Positions 25,062-34,175 of a stretch of DNA of 64,000 nt are shown here, one piece after another. The position numbers were made by a program, and so were the translations under genes. Location: NCBI RefSeq assembly GCF_045679545.1, contig NZ_CP166194.1:2976001-3040000 (forward strand), read 5' to 3'. Under the pieces are notes generated by a model, which was not told the origin of the DNA, ran no database searches, and saw only the letters and a list, made by a program, of their open reading frames with translations. This DNA comes from Enterovibrio sp045679545. Lineage in GTDB: Bacteria > Pseudomonadota > Gammaproteobacteria > Enterobacterales > Vibrionaceae. Numbering within the stretch: the first letter of the stretch is position 1; every line of letters begins with the position of its first letter.

Positions 25062-25373
25062 ATGAGTCCCACACGCACTGCATGGCTGGATAACGACGAT
25101 CTCATCCTGAGATTGTATATCCAGCCTAAAGCCAGCCGCGATCAATGGATGGGCATACATGGTGAGGAAATTAAACTCGCCATTACTGCCCCTCCAGTTG
25201 ATGGTAAAGCAAATGCCCACCTAGCGAAATTTCTCGCCAAACAATTCAAAGTCGCCAAAGGACATATCGACATTGAAAAGGGTGAGCTGGGTAGACATAA
25301 GCAAGTTAGGGTAAAAAATCCGGTCATCTACCCTGAGGCCATCAGTGATCTGATCGCCTCCTTCAAGCAGTAA
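25062..25373 (+). CDS. yggU: YggU family protein (DUF167)
   Basis: A 103-residue DUF167 protein recognised by RLYIQPKASRDQWMGIHGEEIKL, APPVDGKANAHLAKFLAKQF and KGELGRHKQVRV. Structures of the family are known but the function is not. It directly follows yggT in the conserved order. Confidence 0.93.
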   Translation: MSPTRTAWLDNDDLILRLYIQPKASRDQWMGIHGEEIKLAITAPPVDGKANAHLAKFLAKQFKVAKGHIDIEKGELGRHKQVRVKNPVIYPEAISDLIASFKQ

Positions 25374-25437
25374 ATAGGTAAGCGCGCAGCTTCATGAACA
25401 CACCGTGCGCTTGCATCATCAGACAAGGAACACTGTC

Positions 25438-25875
25438 ATGAAAACGCTCCTCCTTTCCCTGATCAGCGCCGCGTTGATGTTAATGTCGCCGCTGGGTCAC
25501 GCAGAACAAGCTAAAGATATTGGATCGTTGGAAGTGCATTATTCTGCACTCAACGCCAACTTCATTCCGCCAGCTGTTGCGAAGACTTATGGCATCAAGC
25601 GCAGCAGTACCAATGCATTGATCAACATTGCGATTTTAGACAAGAGCAAAGCGGGTAAGCCGGCACTCACAGCCAACATTACTGGCGATGCCCGTAACCT
25701 GCTCGGCACAACGAAGCCACTGACATTTCGAGAAGTGCGCGAAGGGGATGCCATTTATTATCTGGCTGAGTTTCGCTTTGCCAACGAAGAGAACGTGACC
25801 TTCAACATTGATATCAATGCCGCAGGAAATCGAAGTGGCAAACTGACCTTCCAGCAAACCTTTTACGACAACTAA
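25438..25875 (+). CDS. DUF4426 secreted/periplasmic protein
   Basis: A 145-residue protein with a clear signal peptide (KTLLLSLISAALMLMSPLGHA) and predicted cleavage after about residue 23. The mature part (LEVHYSALNANFIPPAVAKTYGIKRS...) matches the DUF4426 family commonly found between yggU and rdgB in Vibrionaceae. The fold is probably beta-rich; the role is unknown. I start at 25438, with AAGGA eight bases upstream, not at the in-frame GTG at 25405. Confidence 0.85.
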   Translation: MKTLLLSLISAALMLMSPLGHAEQAKDIGSLEVHYSALNANFIPPAVAKTYGIKRSSTNALINIAILDKSKAGKPALTANITGDARNLLGTTKPLTFREVREGDAIYYLAEFRFANEENVTFNIDINAAGNRSGKLTFQQTFYDN

Positions 25876-25996
25876 ATAAGGGGACTTGTGGACTCGTCTT
25901 GCTGATATCGAAAGATGACACCACGCGGCATTCCGGTATTATGGCGTCCATTCGTGGCGCCATTTTTTATCGGCGACCACCCAAGAGGAGACAAAG

Positions 25997-26596
25997 ATGA
26001 AGAAAGTGGTTCTGGCGACAGGTAACGCAGGCAAAGTGAGAGAAATGGCCGATTTGCTGCAAGATTTTGGTCTGGATGTCATGGCGCAAAGCGAGTTCGC
26101 CGTGGTTGATGCCGAAGAAACCGGCACCACCTTTATCGAAAATGCCATCATCAAAGCCCGTCACGCAGCAAAAGAAACCGGCTTGCCCGCAATCGCTGAC
26201 GACTCAGGTTTGGAAGTGGATTATTTGAATGGCGCACCCGGCGTATACAGCGCACGTTATGCGGGTGAAGGCAAAGGCGACCAAGCCAATCTAGAAAAGC
26301 TACTAGAATGCATGGCTGATGCACCAGATGATCAACGTTCTGCTCGCTTTCATTGTGTACTGGTTTACATGCGTCACGCGAACGACCCAACACCACTGGT
26401 GTGTCATGGTGTATTCGAAGGCACAATCGCCCGCGAAGCATCCGGTTCACACGGCTTTGGCTACGACCCGATTTTCTACGTGAAAGAACACGGTTGCACC
26501 TTGGCAAACCTTGAACCAGCAGTGAAAAAACAAATCTCGCACCGTGGTCAGGCGCTCAAGAAACTGTTCGCCGCAATGCGTGAAGAGAAGAAGTAA
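25997..26596 (+). CDS. rdgB: XTP/dITP pyrophosphatase (house-cleaning NTPase)
   Basis: A 199-residue Ham1/RdgB enzyme that hydrolyses ITP, dITP and XTP to monophosphates to keep them out of nucleic acids. It shows VLATGNAGKVREM for nucleotide binding, ADDSGLEVDYLNGAPGVYSARYAG and GSHGFGYDPIFYV. A GAGGAG ribosome site precedes the ATG. It lies seven bases before hemW, the standard pairing. Confidence 0.97.
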   Translation: MKKVVLATGNAGKVREMADLLQDFGLDVMAQSEFAVVDAEETGTTFIENAIIKARHAAKETGLPAIADDSGLEVDYLNGAPGVYSARYAGEGKGDQANLEKLLECMADAPDDQRSARFHCVLVYMRHANDPTPLVCHGVFEGTIAREASGSHGFGYDPIFYVKEHGCTLANLEPAVKKQISHRGQALKKLFAAMREEKK

Positions 26597-26602
26597 TTCA
26601 TC

Positions 26603-27754
26603 ATGGCTGTTCAAATCCCATTAAGTCTTTACGTGCATATCCCTTGGTGTGTGCAGAAATGCCCTTACTGCGATTTCAACTCGCACACCCTCAAAGGTGA
26701 GATCCCAGAGCAAGATTACATCTCTGCTTTGCTGGACGATCTGCACAAAGACTTGGTTCGTTTTGATGGCGTCAGCGGTCGTCATCTGCACTCGATCTTC
26801 ATTGGCGGTGGTACACCGAGCTTAATGTCACCCCAAGAGATCTCACGTCTTTTAAACGGTATCGACGCACTGATCCCGTTCAAAGAAGACATTGAGATCA
26901 CCATGGAGGCCAACCCCGGCACCGTGGAAGCAGACAAGTTCATTGCTTACCAGAGCGTTGGCGTTAACCGTATCTCGATCGGCGTTCAGAGCTTTGACAA
27001 TGCCAAGCTTGCACGCTTGGGTCGAATTCATGGCTCAGAAGAAGCCAAGCGTGCGGCCAAGCTAGCGCATGAGGCAGGATTGAACAGCTTTAACTTAGAT
27101 TTGATGCACGGGTTGCCCGACCAAACCTTGCAAAGCGCCTTGAGCGATCTCAAGCAAGCGATTGAGCTCGACCCGCCGCACCTGTCTTGGTATCAGCTCA
27201 CCATTGAACCCAATACTCAGTACTATTCGAAACCGCCCGTTTTGCCTGACGATGACGACCTGTGGGACATCTTCGAGCAAGGCCATCAGCTGCTTACTGA
27301 TGCAGGTTATGTGCAGTACGAGACTTCGGGTTACAGCAAGCCGGGTTATCAGTGTCAGCACAATCTTAACTACTGGCGTTTTGGTGACTATTTGGGCATT
27401 GGTTGTGGGGCGCATGGCAAAATTACCTCTAGCACCAATACCATACAGCGCACAGTAAAAGTGAAACACCCGCGCGGATATCTCGATACTGAGAAAGAAT
27501 ACCTCAGCGAATTGCATATAGTGGAAGCTGATGAAATGCCGTTTGAGTTTTTCATGAACAGATTCCGCTTGGTTGAGCCCTGCCCAAAAGCAGACTTCTT
27601 TGCTCGCACAGGCTTATCACTGGATGTGATTGCGACACCCATTGAAAAAGCCATCGAACAAGGGCTGCTAAGCGAAACCGACACCCACTGGCAAGTGACA
27701 GCCAAAGGCCGCCTGTTCCTGAACGATCTTCTTTCCGTCTTCATCAACGAGTAA
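26603..27754 (+). CDS. hemW: HemW, radical SAM heme chaperone
   Basis: A 383-residue radical SAM protein with the CxxxCxxC cluster motif in HIPWCVQKCPYCDFNSH and GGGTPSLM, followed by MEANPGT and the NRISIGVQSFD segment. It resembles coproporphyrinogen dehydrogenase HemN, but the short N-terminus and absence of the extra N-terminal cysteine fit HemW, which handles heme rather than oxidising coproporphyrinogen. It ends the rdgB-hemW pair. An 8-bp stem without a T-run follows at 27754-27775. Confidence 0.95.
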   Translation: MAVQIPLSLYVHIPWCVQKCPYCDFNSHTLKGEIPEQDYISALLDDLHKDLVRFDGVSGRHLHSIFIGGGTPSLMSPQEISRLLNGIDALIPFKEDIEITMEANPGTVEADKFIAYQSVGVNRISIGVQSFDNAKLARLGRIHGSEEAKRAAKLAHEAGLNSFNLDLMHGLPDQTLQSALSDLKQAIELDPPHLSWYQLTIEPNTQYYSKPPVLPDDDDLWDIFEQGHQLLTDAGYVQYETSGYSKPGYQCQHNLNYWRFGDYLGIGCGAHGKITSSTNTIQRTVKVKHPRGYLDTEKEYLSELHIVEADEMPFEFFMNRFRLVEPCPKADFFARTGLSLDVIATPIEKAIEQGLLSETDTHWQVTAKGRLFLNDLLSVFINE

Positions 27755-27822
27755 AGGCAGCACGAACGCTGCCTTGTCCCTGAGGCGCTAAAGCCCAGGT
27801 AAAGCTAAGGATAGCGTTGTAG

Positions 27823-29775
27823 ATGAAGAAGTATCTGTTTGCCCTATTTGTGTTGATGTTATTGCCGCAAACCGCCCTTGCTGAAAAGGGGCTGTTTGCG
27901 CCACTCCCTGATTGGATTAAACCCATCGTCGACATTCCCGCGTTTGATCCCGCAGGCCATCACTATGATCAGCAGTTTCTACTGGTCGATAGACAACTTA
28001 ATCTGGTCAGCCAATCCCCCGTTGAATACAAACGCTACACCAGCAAAGTCGTCTCCATTAAAGGGGTGGAATCTGGCTCACAGATCTCCATCGATTTTGA
28101 TCCCAGCTACCAAAGCGTGGAACTACATCGTTTGGAAATCGTGCGTGATGGCCAAATCTTTGACCGAAAAAACACGGCTACAACCGCCCAATTCAAACGC
28201 GAAGTCGACTTGGACTCCCTGCTCTACAACGGTGATGAAACTCTGCATATTGTGCTCAATGATGTACAGGTTGGCGATATCATCGACTTTAGCTACACCC
28301 TTTCAGGCTTTAATCCGGTGTTTGGCAACAACCGAGAGTGGTATGTCAAAACAGGTTGGGCATCCACTGTCACACTGGTCAATGCTCGCATTTTAGTGCC
28401 GGAAAACAGCCCTATCACCGTCACTAATTTAGACAACAAAGGCAAAGGCACGCTCACAGAAACCACGCAAAAAACGGTGCGGGAATACCACTATCAAGAA
28501 CAAAACGGCTTGTATGATTTTGATGAGCCTGAGCAGCCACGCTGGTACAACCCCTACCCCTATTTGCATGTATCTAGCTACAACAATTGGAAAGACGTGG
28601 TGAACTGGGCACTGCCTTTGTATCAAGCATCGCCAAGTGATAGTGACGTTCAAACATTAGCGAACAAAATCAAGCAAACACACCCTGACGATCTTGATCA
28701 GCAAGTCGTCGCAGCCATTCACTTTGTGCAAAACAACATTCGCTATTTAGGCATTGAAAATGGTATCGGCTCGCATCAGCCAAGACCACCGCGCCAAATC
28801 CTTTCGCAAGGCTATGGTGATTGCAAAGACAAAGCCCTGCTGCTGATTTCATTGCTTGGCGCCATGGACGTCAATGCCCACCCAGCATTGGTCGATACCT
28901 TTTGGCGAGATGAACTGCCACAGCAACCCGCAGCACCTTTCAGCTTTAATCACGTGATTGTGCAAATGGATTACAAAAACCAAACTTGGTGGATTGATGC
29001 TACCCGCACCCATCAGGGTGACCAGCTTAAAACCTTGGCACAATCAAACCTTGGCTATGCGCTGGTATTAAAACCGGACACGGATGATTTGATGGCGATG
29101 AATCCACCAGCCGCAGACGTTTCGCAAGAAGTCGAGCAACGCTACGTGGTTAATCATGCACGGCAGCAAAGTTACCTTACGGTAAAAACCATCTACCGTG
29201 GTTTTGAAGCTGAGCGCTGGCGTCGGTATCTCGAGTCAAAGCCACTGGGGGAGCTTGGCGAAGAATATGCCAATTACTATGCAGGCTTCTTTGGTGGGTT
29301 GGACTTTCTTCGTCCGCTAAGCGTTGAAGATGATAAGAACAGCAATGAAGTCACGGTCAATGAAGCCTATGTGATTGAAGATCTGTGGTCGAAAACCGAT
29401 GATGTATACTCGTTTGTGATCTCAGCTGACATCGTTGATGACTACCTGACCAAGCCTGATCTGATTCGACGAAAAACACCATTTGGCTTTGGCAGTGAAG
29501 GCGCGATCAAACAAAGAATCAAGGTTAGCTTACCGGAAACGTGGAATATTGAACCATCAGACCACGCCATCAATAGCCCCTATTTCGAATTCAGAAGCAC
29601 CGTTAAAGCCGTCTCAGGCCCTGGAGATGTGTTGCTCAATAAAACCTATGTTGAAGCAGATTATTACTATCACGCCAAAAAGCGCCACGTAAATGCCAGT
29701 GAATTGCGACAGTACATGCGACATATTGATGATGCGTGGCAAAGTGTTGAATATGAATTTAGCTATCGGCCTTAA
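27823..29775 (+). CDS. DUF3857 / transglutaminase-like exported protein
   Basis: A 650-residue protein with a signal peptide (MKKYLFALFVLMLLPQTALA). A DUF3857 region (about 50-230) precedes a transglutaminase-like core with a cysteine in QGYGDCKDKALLL, a histidine in FNHVIV and an aspartate in WWIDATRTH, the expected catalytic triad. Such proteins are periplasmic or surface-bound and their substrates are unknown; proteolysis or peptide cross-linking is possible. There is no membrane anchor at the C-terminus. It lies downstream of hemW but is not part of the usual E. coli or Vibrio order at this place, so it looks like an accessory addition. Confidence 0.85.
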   Translation: MKKYLFALFVLMLLPQTALAEKGLFAPLPDWIKPIVDIPAFDPAGHHYDQQFLLVDRQLNLVSQSPVEYKRYTSKVVSIKGVESGSQISIDFDPSYQSVELHRLEIVRDGQIFDRKNTATTAQFKREVDLDSLLYNGDETLHIVLNDVQVGDIIDFSYTLSGFNPVFGNNREWYVKTGWASTVTLVNARILVPENSPITVTNLDNKGKGTLTETTQKTVREYHYQEQNGLYDFDEPEQPRWYNPYPYLHVSSYNNWKDVVNWALPLYQASPSDSDVQTLANKIKQTHPDDLDQQVVAAIHFVQNNIRYLGIENGIGSHQPRPPRQILSQGYGDCKDKALLLISLLGAMDVNAHPALVDTFWRDELPQQPAAPFSFNHVIVQMDYKNQTWWIDATRTHQGDQLKTLAQSNLGYALVLKPDTDDLMAMNPPAADVSQEVEQRYVVNHARQQSYLTVKTIYRGFEAERWRRYLESKPLGELGEEYANYYAGFFGGLDFLRPLSVEDDKNSNEVTVNEAYVIEDLWSKTDDVYSFVISADIVDDYLTKPDLIRRKTPFGFGSEGAIKQRIKVSLPETWNIEPSDHAINSPYFEFRSTVKAVSGPGDVLLNKTYVEADYYYHAKKRHVNASELRQYMRHIDDAWQSVEYEFSYRP

Positions 29776-29871
29776 CCTTGATGTAAATGGGCCTAAGCCA
29801 CAGCCGAAATACGTGCGTATGCCATGGATTTAAGATAAACAAAGACGGCAAAGCGGACAAAAAAGACATAA

Positions 29872-29903
29872 AAAAACGCGATGAGGAAGTTCACCGCGTT
29901 TTT
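29872..29903. terminator. Bidirectional terminator between the DUF3857 and DUF2884 genes
   Basis: AAAAACGCG/CGCGTTTTT (29872-29880 and 29895-29903) forms a stem with a 14-base loop, with A- and T-runs built into the arms. It serves both converging genes. Confidence 0.8.
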
Positions 29904-29926
29904 CTCTGCTTTGGCCTCACGGCAAT

Positions 29927-30688
29927 TTAGCGCACTGTTACCGTCTTCCAGCTTGAAAGTGCAGGGATCAAGGACGCGATTTCGGCTTCCTGAGCTTGCC
30001 ACTGTGCAAAGCGTTGACACACGTCTTGTTGCACACTCAAGGTTCGATCACGTTGCAACTTCACTTCCTCAGCAAGCTTATTTTGTAACACCGCCATCTT
30101 TTTCGAAATGAACTGCATTTTATTGCCTTTGCCTTCACTCAGCATAGCAATGTCCATCAAACCACGGCTTGATACGGTCGCGATTAACTGTGGAATACTG
30201 GCTTCTAGCTCTCGTACCGCTAAAGTCAGCGCTTCGTGATTAAGCACGGGATCGCGATCGGGGGAATACAAAGAGGTGCTAACACGTTCTTGCAAATAAT
30301 CGTGAAACTGACCAACTTCGCCACGTAACGTGCTTGTTTCGCCCAACTCTGTTGTGATCACGCCATCAAGCGCGAGCCAAGAGGTATGCAGTTCTTCCGA
30401 CAAGGTGCGACCGATAAACGGCAAGTCATTACGGATAGTTTTATTATAAGCCGTCAAGGATGCTCGTTGCGCATCACTCAAGGCCACACGGTGAACGTCG
30501 AAGTAAAGATTCCCTTTGGAATCGATACGAAACATTTCGTTGTTGTTTTCTATCATCACATTGTCAGCATCAATGGCAATATTGCCATGAAGCTCAGGAC
30601 GGCATAATTCTGCTACAGCAAAAAATGGCAACATGGCCAAAACAAAACACAAAACGCGCGAGGCGCAAGTCTGACTTTTACTACCCAT
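29927..30688 (-). CDS. YggN-like DUF2884 exported protein
   Basis: A 253-residue protein with a signal peptide ending near AVAELC. It aligns by eye with E. coli YggN at LSDAQRASLTAYNKTIRNDLPFIG, the GETSTLRGEVGQ segment and QQDVCQRFAQWQAQEA. The function is unknown; YggN lies near hemW and trmB in E. coli too, which supports the call. The ATG at 30688 has GGAGA upstream. An upstream in-frame GTG at 30706 adds six residues that spoil the signal peptide. Confidence 0.8.
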   Translation of the reverse strand: MGSKSQTCASRVLCFVLAMLPFFAVAELCRPELHGNIAIDADNVMIENNNEMFRIDSKGNLYFDVHRVALSDAQRASLTAYNKTIRNDLPFIGRTLSEELHTSWLALDGVITTELGETSTLRGEVGQFHDYLQERVSTSLYSPDRDPVLNHEALTLAVRELEASIPQLIATVSSRGLMDIAMLSEGKGNKMQFISKKMAVLQNKLAEEVKLQRDRTLSVQQDVCQRFAQWQAQEAEIASLIPALSSWKTVTVR

Positions 30689-30755
30689 ATCTATTCTCCA
30701 TCTCACCGGATAAACAAATAACGAAACCAGTCATTGGTCGTTATCCATCCAAGCG

Positions 30756-31676
30756 TTAGAAAATTGAACGACCGATGCGCTCGGCAAGCAGTTCTAACAC
30801 CGCTGTTCCAGCCAATGAATTGCCTGATGGATCAAGCTCTGGCGACCAAACTGCAATGGACATTTCACCCGGTACAATCGCCACTATTCCACCACCTACA
30901 CCCGATTTTCCGGGCATTCCTACACGGTAAGCAAACTCACCGGCACCATCGTACAAACCGCAGGTCGCCAACAAGGCATTGACCTGCTTACTTTGAGTCT
31001 GGCTGACAATTGTTTTTTCTGCGCCTAAAGGAAGTCCTTTGTTTGCCAGATAGTTAAACGTTTTCGCCAAATCAACACAGCTCATGCGCAGTGAGCAGTA
31101 ATGAAAATAATTCGCCAACACTGGCATAACCGCATTGTCAAAATTGCCAAAAGATCGCATCAAATAGGCAATAGCAGCATTGCGGTCGCTATGGTCCATT
31201 TCAGACGTCGCCACTACTTTGTCATAGCAAATACGCTCGTTGCCCGACAACTGACGAACAAACTCCAACATACGTTGACGCGGCGCAGACAAACGACTGT
31301 AAAGCATGTCACACACCACCAGCGCACCGGCATTGATGAACGGGTTACGTGGGATCCCTTGCTCCATTTCAAGCTGGATCATCGAATTGAACGCCTGACC
31401 CGATGGCTCTTTCCCGACACGCTGCCAAATCTCTTCAGGACTATAGTTTTGCAGGGCAAGCGTCAGGCTCAATACCTTGGAAATCGACTGAATAGAAAAC
31501 GGCTCATCCGCATCACCCGCCGTGATAATCTCACCATCGTTGTAACACACCGCTACCCCCAGCTTATTGGCTGAGACTTCCTTCAAGGCGGGAATATAGT
31601 CCGCCACACGTCCTTTCCCAATCAAAGGACGGACATCTTCCAGAATGCCGTTTAATAACTGCGGGGTGGGTTTCAT
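30756..31676 (-). CDS. glsB: Glutaminase
   Basis: A 306-residue glutaminase of the serine-dependent beta-lactamase-like fold, converting glutamine to glutamate and ammonia. The catalytic SxxK is S64 and K67 in FSIQSISKVLSL; INAGALVVCDML, NYFHYCSL and GKSGVGGGIVAIVPG are also diagnostic. Length and sequence fit the E. coli YneH (GlsB) type. It lies between the DUF2884 gene and trmB; a strong trmB terminator just upstream means it has its own promoter in a short space. Confidence 0.95.
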   Translation of the reverse strand: MKPTPQLLNGILEDVRPLIGKGRVADYIPALKEVSANKLGVAVCYNDGEIITAGDADEPFSIQSISKVLSLTLALQNYSPEEIWQRVGKEPSGQAFNSMIQLEMEQGIPRNPFINAGALVVCDMLYSRLSAPRQRMLEFVRQLSGNERICYDKVVATSEMDHSDRNAAIAYLMRSFGNFDNAVMPVLANYFHYCSLRMSCVDLAKTFNYLANKGLPLGAEKTIVSQTQSKQVNALLATCGLYDGAGEFAYRVGMPGKSGVGGGIVAIVPGEMSIAVWSPELDPSGNSLAGTAVLELLAERIGRSIF

Positions 31677-31692
31677 GATTTACTCCAATGGT

Positions 31693-31719
31693 AAAAAAAG
31701 CCAACACGAGGTTGGCTTT
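31693..31719 (-). terminator. Terminator of trmB
   Basis: AAAGCCAAC/GTTGGCTTT (31697-31705 and 31711-31719) with a five-base loop leads into seven T residues on the minus strand. It lies between trmB and glsB, immediately before the glsB ribosome site. Confidence 0.9.
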
Positions 31720-31775
31720 TAAACATGCAGCGCTACATTACAACGCAGCGTGACAAGAAGGGTATGAATTTTGTC

Positions 31776-32492
31776 TTAATTAACGCGGGCGTATTTCATA
31801 TCCCACACGCCGTGACCCAAACGGTGGCCACGCGCTTCAAACTTGGTCAGCGGGCGCTCATCAGGGCGAGGAATATAAGATCCATCCGTCGCGGTGTTCT
31901 TGTAGCCTGGTGCTACATCCATCACTTCAACCATATGCTCAGCATAGTTTTCCCAATCTGTTGCCATATGGAAAATACCGCCAATTTTCAGTTTACTACG
32001 TAGCATCTGTGCAAATTCTGGCTGCACGATACGACGTTTGTGGTGACGTTTTTTATGCCATGGATCTGGGAAAAACAGTTGAACCGTATCTAGACTCAGT
32101 TCAGGCAGCATGTGCTCGAACACTTCCACGGCGTCATGACACATCACGCGCAGGTTGGTGATGCCAGCATCACGCGCTGCCATCAAACAAGCACCCACGC
32201 CTGGGCTGTGCACTTCAATACCGATGAAGTTTTTCTCTGGGGCATTTTTCGCCATTTCAACCAGCGATGCACCCATACCAAAACCGATTTCAAGTACCAC
32301 CGGATTGTCATTACCGAATACCTCAACCCAGTTCAACTTCTTCTCTTCGAAGTCGATACCCATGGTTGGCCAGCATTCGTTCATTGCTTGCTCCTGACCT
32401 TTGGTCAGACGTCCTTCTCGACGTACAAAGCTTCTGATTCTACGAAGAATTTTACCTTCTTCGGTCAGTTCGGTTTTGGTGACTTCAGTCAT
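31776..32492 (-). CDS. trmB: tRNA (guanine-N7-)-methyltransferase
   Basis: A 238-residue class I methyltransferase, the E. coli TrmB length class. The SAM-binding motif is VLEIGFGMGASLVEMA, and the TrmB signature LFFPDPWHKKRHHKRRIVQ is complete. It forms 7-methylguanosine at position 46 of many tRNAs. It is divergent from mutY across a 212-base gap, as in E. coli. The gap contains no ORF and no operator I can name. Confidence 0.98.
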   Translation of the reverse strand: MTEVTKTELTEEGKILRRIRSFVRREGRLTKGQEQAMNECWPTMGIDFEEKKLNWVEVFGNDNPVVLEIGFGMGASLVEMAKNAPEKNFIGIEVHSPGVGACLMAARDAGITNLRVMCHDAVEVFEHMLPELSLDTVQLFFPDPWHKKRHHKRRIVQPEFAQMLRSKLKIGGIFHMATDWENYAEHMVEVMDVAPGYKNTATDGSYIPRPDERPLTKFEARGHRLGHGVWDMKYARVN

Positions 32493-32704
32493 GGTCTTTT
32501 GCCTGCAATCAATAATGAAGAAAAGTTAAGCGGATCGCGCATTATCCAAAGATAACGTCTCGGCGCAAGCCTTGTCGGCTACCCGCTGAGATCTTTCTCT
32601 CTCCAACCCCAAGATCGCTGTCTTTTTCAGCAATCCCAGTCATTCGTTGATAGAATGCGCGACGAGAATCTATTCCCCATAAAGATAACAAAAGAGCAAT
32701 CATA

Positions 32705-33796
32705 GTGAGTCAGTCTTTTTCCGATGCCATTTTGACGTGGTATGACAAATACGGCCGTAAAACTTTACCGTGGCAACAAGAGAAAACACCTTACAAAGTA
32801 TGGCTCTCAGAGATCATGTTGCAGCAAACACAAGTGGCCACCGTGAACCCCTACTTCGAACGTTTCATGAAGCGCTTCCCCACCGTTACCGATCTGGCGG
32901 ACGCCGAACTCGATGAAGTGCTTCACCTTTGGACAGGCCTAGGTTACTACGCAAGAGCGCGTAATCTTCATAAAGCCGCGCAGCAAATCGCCGAAACTTA
33001 CCAAGGTGAGTTCCCAACTCATATTGACGATGTGTTAGACCTACCCGGCATTGGTCGCTCAACCGCAGGCGCCGTGCTGTCGCTGTCTCTTGGTCAGCAT
33101 CACCCTATTCTTGACGGCAACGTGAAACGCACCTTGTCTCGCCATTTTGCTGTTGAAGGCTGGCCGGGGAAAAAGCCCGTTGAAAACCAACTTTGGGGAT
33201 TGGCGGAAGAAAACACACCAGCAGAAGGCGTGCAGCGCTACAATCAAGCCATGATGGACATGGGCGCCATGATTTGTACGCGAAGCAAACCTAAGTGCGA
33301 CATTTGCCCAGTCAATTATAGCTGCGAAGCCAATGCGCTTGGGCGTCAGGCGGATTTCCCCGGCAAAAAGCCCAAAAAGACCATTCCTGAGAAAGAAACC
33401 TGCTTTGTCTTGTTCCAATATGAAGATCAAGTCTGGCTTGAGCAGCGCCCACCCGCTGGGCTATGGGGCGGTTTATGGTGCTTACCAGAGACCCCAGAAA
33501 CCGATGCCATACACTTCATTCAAAGTAAATTGCCGAGTAATGAGTTTGACACGCCTGAGCAACTGACCGCTTTTCGTCACACGTTTAGCCATTTTCACCT
33601 TGATATCGTGCCTTTTCGCGTCAAACTTCACAATAAACCCGAAAATATTGGGGAAAACGGGATCATGGAAGGGAAAGGCGGGCTTTGGTATAACTTAACC
33701 CAACCAGCCAAAGTTGGGCTTGCTGCCCCCGTGCAGAAGTTACTTGAAAGCCTAACGAGAGAATTTCAGACTTCGGCAAATGCCGGAAAATCATAA
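32705..33796 (+). CDS. mutY: A/G-specific adenine glycosylase
   Basis: A 363-residue DNA repair glycosylase that removes adenine paired with 8-oxoguanine. It shows the helix-hairpin-helix LPGIGRSTAGAVLSLS, a catalytic aspartate region LDGNVKR, and the 4Fe-4S ligand series CTRSKPKCDICPVNYSC (C-x6-C-x2-C-x5-C). The C-terminal NUDIX-like domain recognises 8-oxoG. The start is GTG at 32705, and no nearby ATG fits better. It heads the conserved mutY-yggX-mltC group. Confidence 0.97.
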   Translation: MSQSFSDAILTWYDKYGRKTLPWQQEKTPYKVWLSEIMLQQTQVATVNPYFERFMKRFPTVTDLADAELDEVLHLWTGLGYYARARNLHKAAQQIAETYQGEFPTHIDDVLDLPGIGRSTAGAVLSLSLGQHHPILDGNVKRTLSRHFAVEGWPGKKPVENQLWGLAEENTPAEGVQRYNQAMMDMGAMICTRSKPKCDICPVNYSCEANALGRQADFPGKKPKKTIPEKETCFVLFQYEDQVWLEQRPPAGLWGGLWCLPETPETDAIHFIQSKLPSNEFDTPEQLTAFRHTFSHFHLDIVPFRVKLHNKPENIGENGIMEGKGGLWYNLTQPAKVGLAAPVQKLLESLTREFQTSANAGKS

Positions 33797-33812
33797 TATT
33801 GGGAGCTTAATG

Positions 33813-34085
33813 ATGAGCCGTACTGTTTTTTGCCAGCGCTTGAAGAAAGACGCAGAAGGATTGGATTTCCAATTCTACCCAGGCGAGATTGGCAAACGTA
33901 TTTTTGACAATATCTCGAAAGAAGCGTGGGCACAGTGGCAGAGCAAGCAAACCATGTTGATCAACGAGAAGAAGCTCAACATGATGGAGCCCGACCACCG
34001 CAAACTGCTCGAAGAAGAGATGGTAAAATATCTATTTGAAGGTCACGATACTGTGATCGAAGGCTATACCCCACCATCAGAGTGA
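33813..34085 (+). CDS. yggX: YggX, Fe(II) trafficking protein
   Basis: A 90-residue protein nearly superimposable on E. coli YggX: MSRTVFCQRL at the start with the redox-active cysteine, then YPGEIGKRIFDNISKEAWAQ, and EGYTP near the end. It helps protect Fe-S clusters from oxidative damage. Of two adjacent ATGs I choose 33813, seven bases after GGGAG, which matches homologues. It begins 16 bases after mutY, whose product it may help protect through its Fe-S cluster. Confidence 0.97.
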   Translation: MSRTVFCQRLKKDAEGLDFQFYPGEIGKRIFDNISKEAWAQWQSKQTMLINEKKLNMMEPDHRKLLEEEMVKYLFEGHDTVIEGYTPPSE

Positions 34086-34125
34086 GTTTCTAGCTCACAG
34101 TTTTGCTTCAACATTTTGTAAATAT

Positions 34126-34161
34126 AAGCATCCTGATTACGCTGATCATGGGTGCTTTTTT
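34126..34161 (+). terminator. Terminator between yggX and mltC
   Basis: AAGCATCC and GGGTGCTT (34126-34133 and 34150-34157, one G-T pair) enclose a 16-base loop and run into six T residues. The T-run ends only five bases before the first in-frame ATG of mltC, leaving no room for a separate downstream promoter. Confidence 0.75.
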
Positions 34162-34175
34162 AACGTATGGACTCC

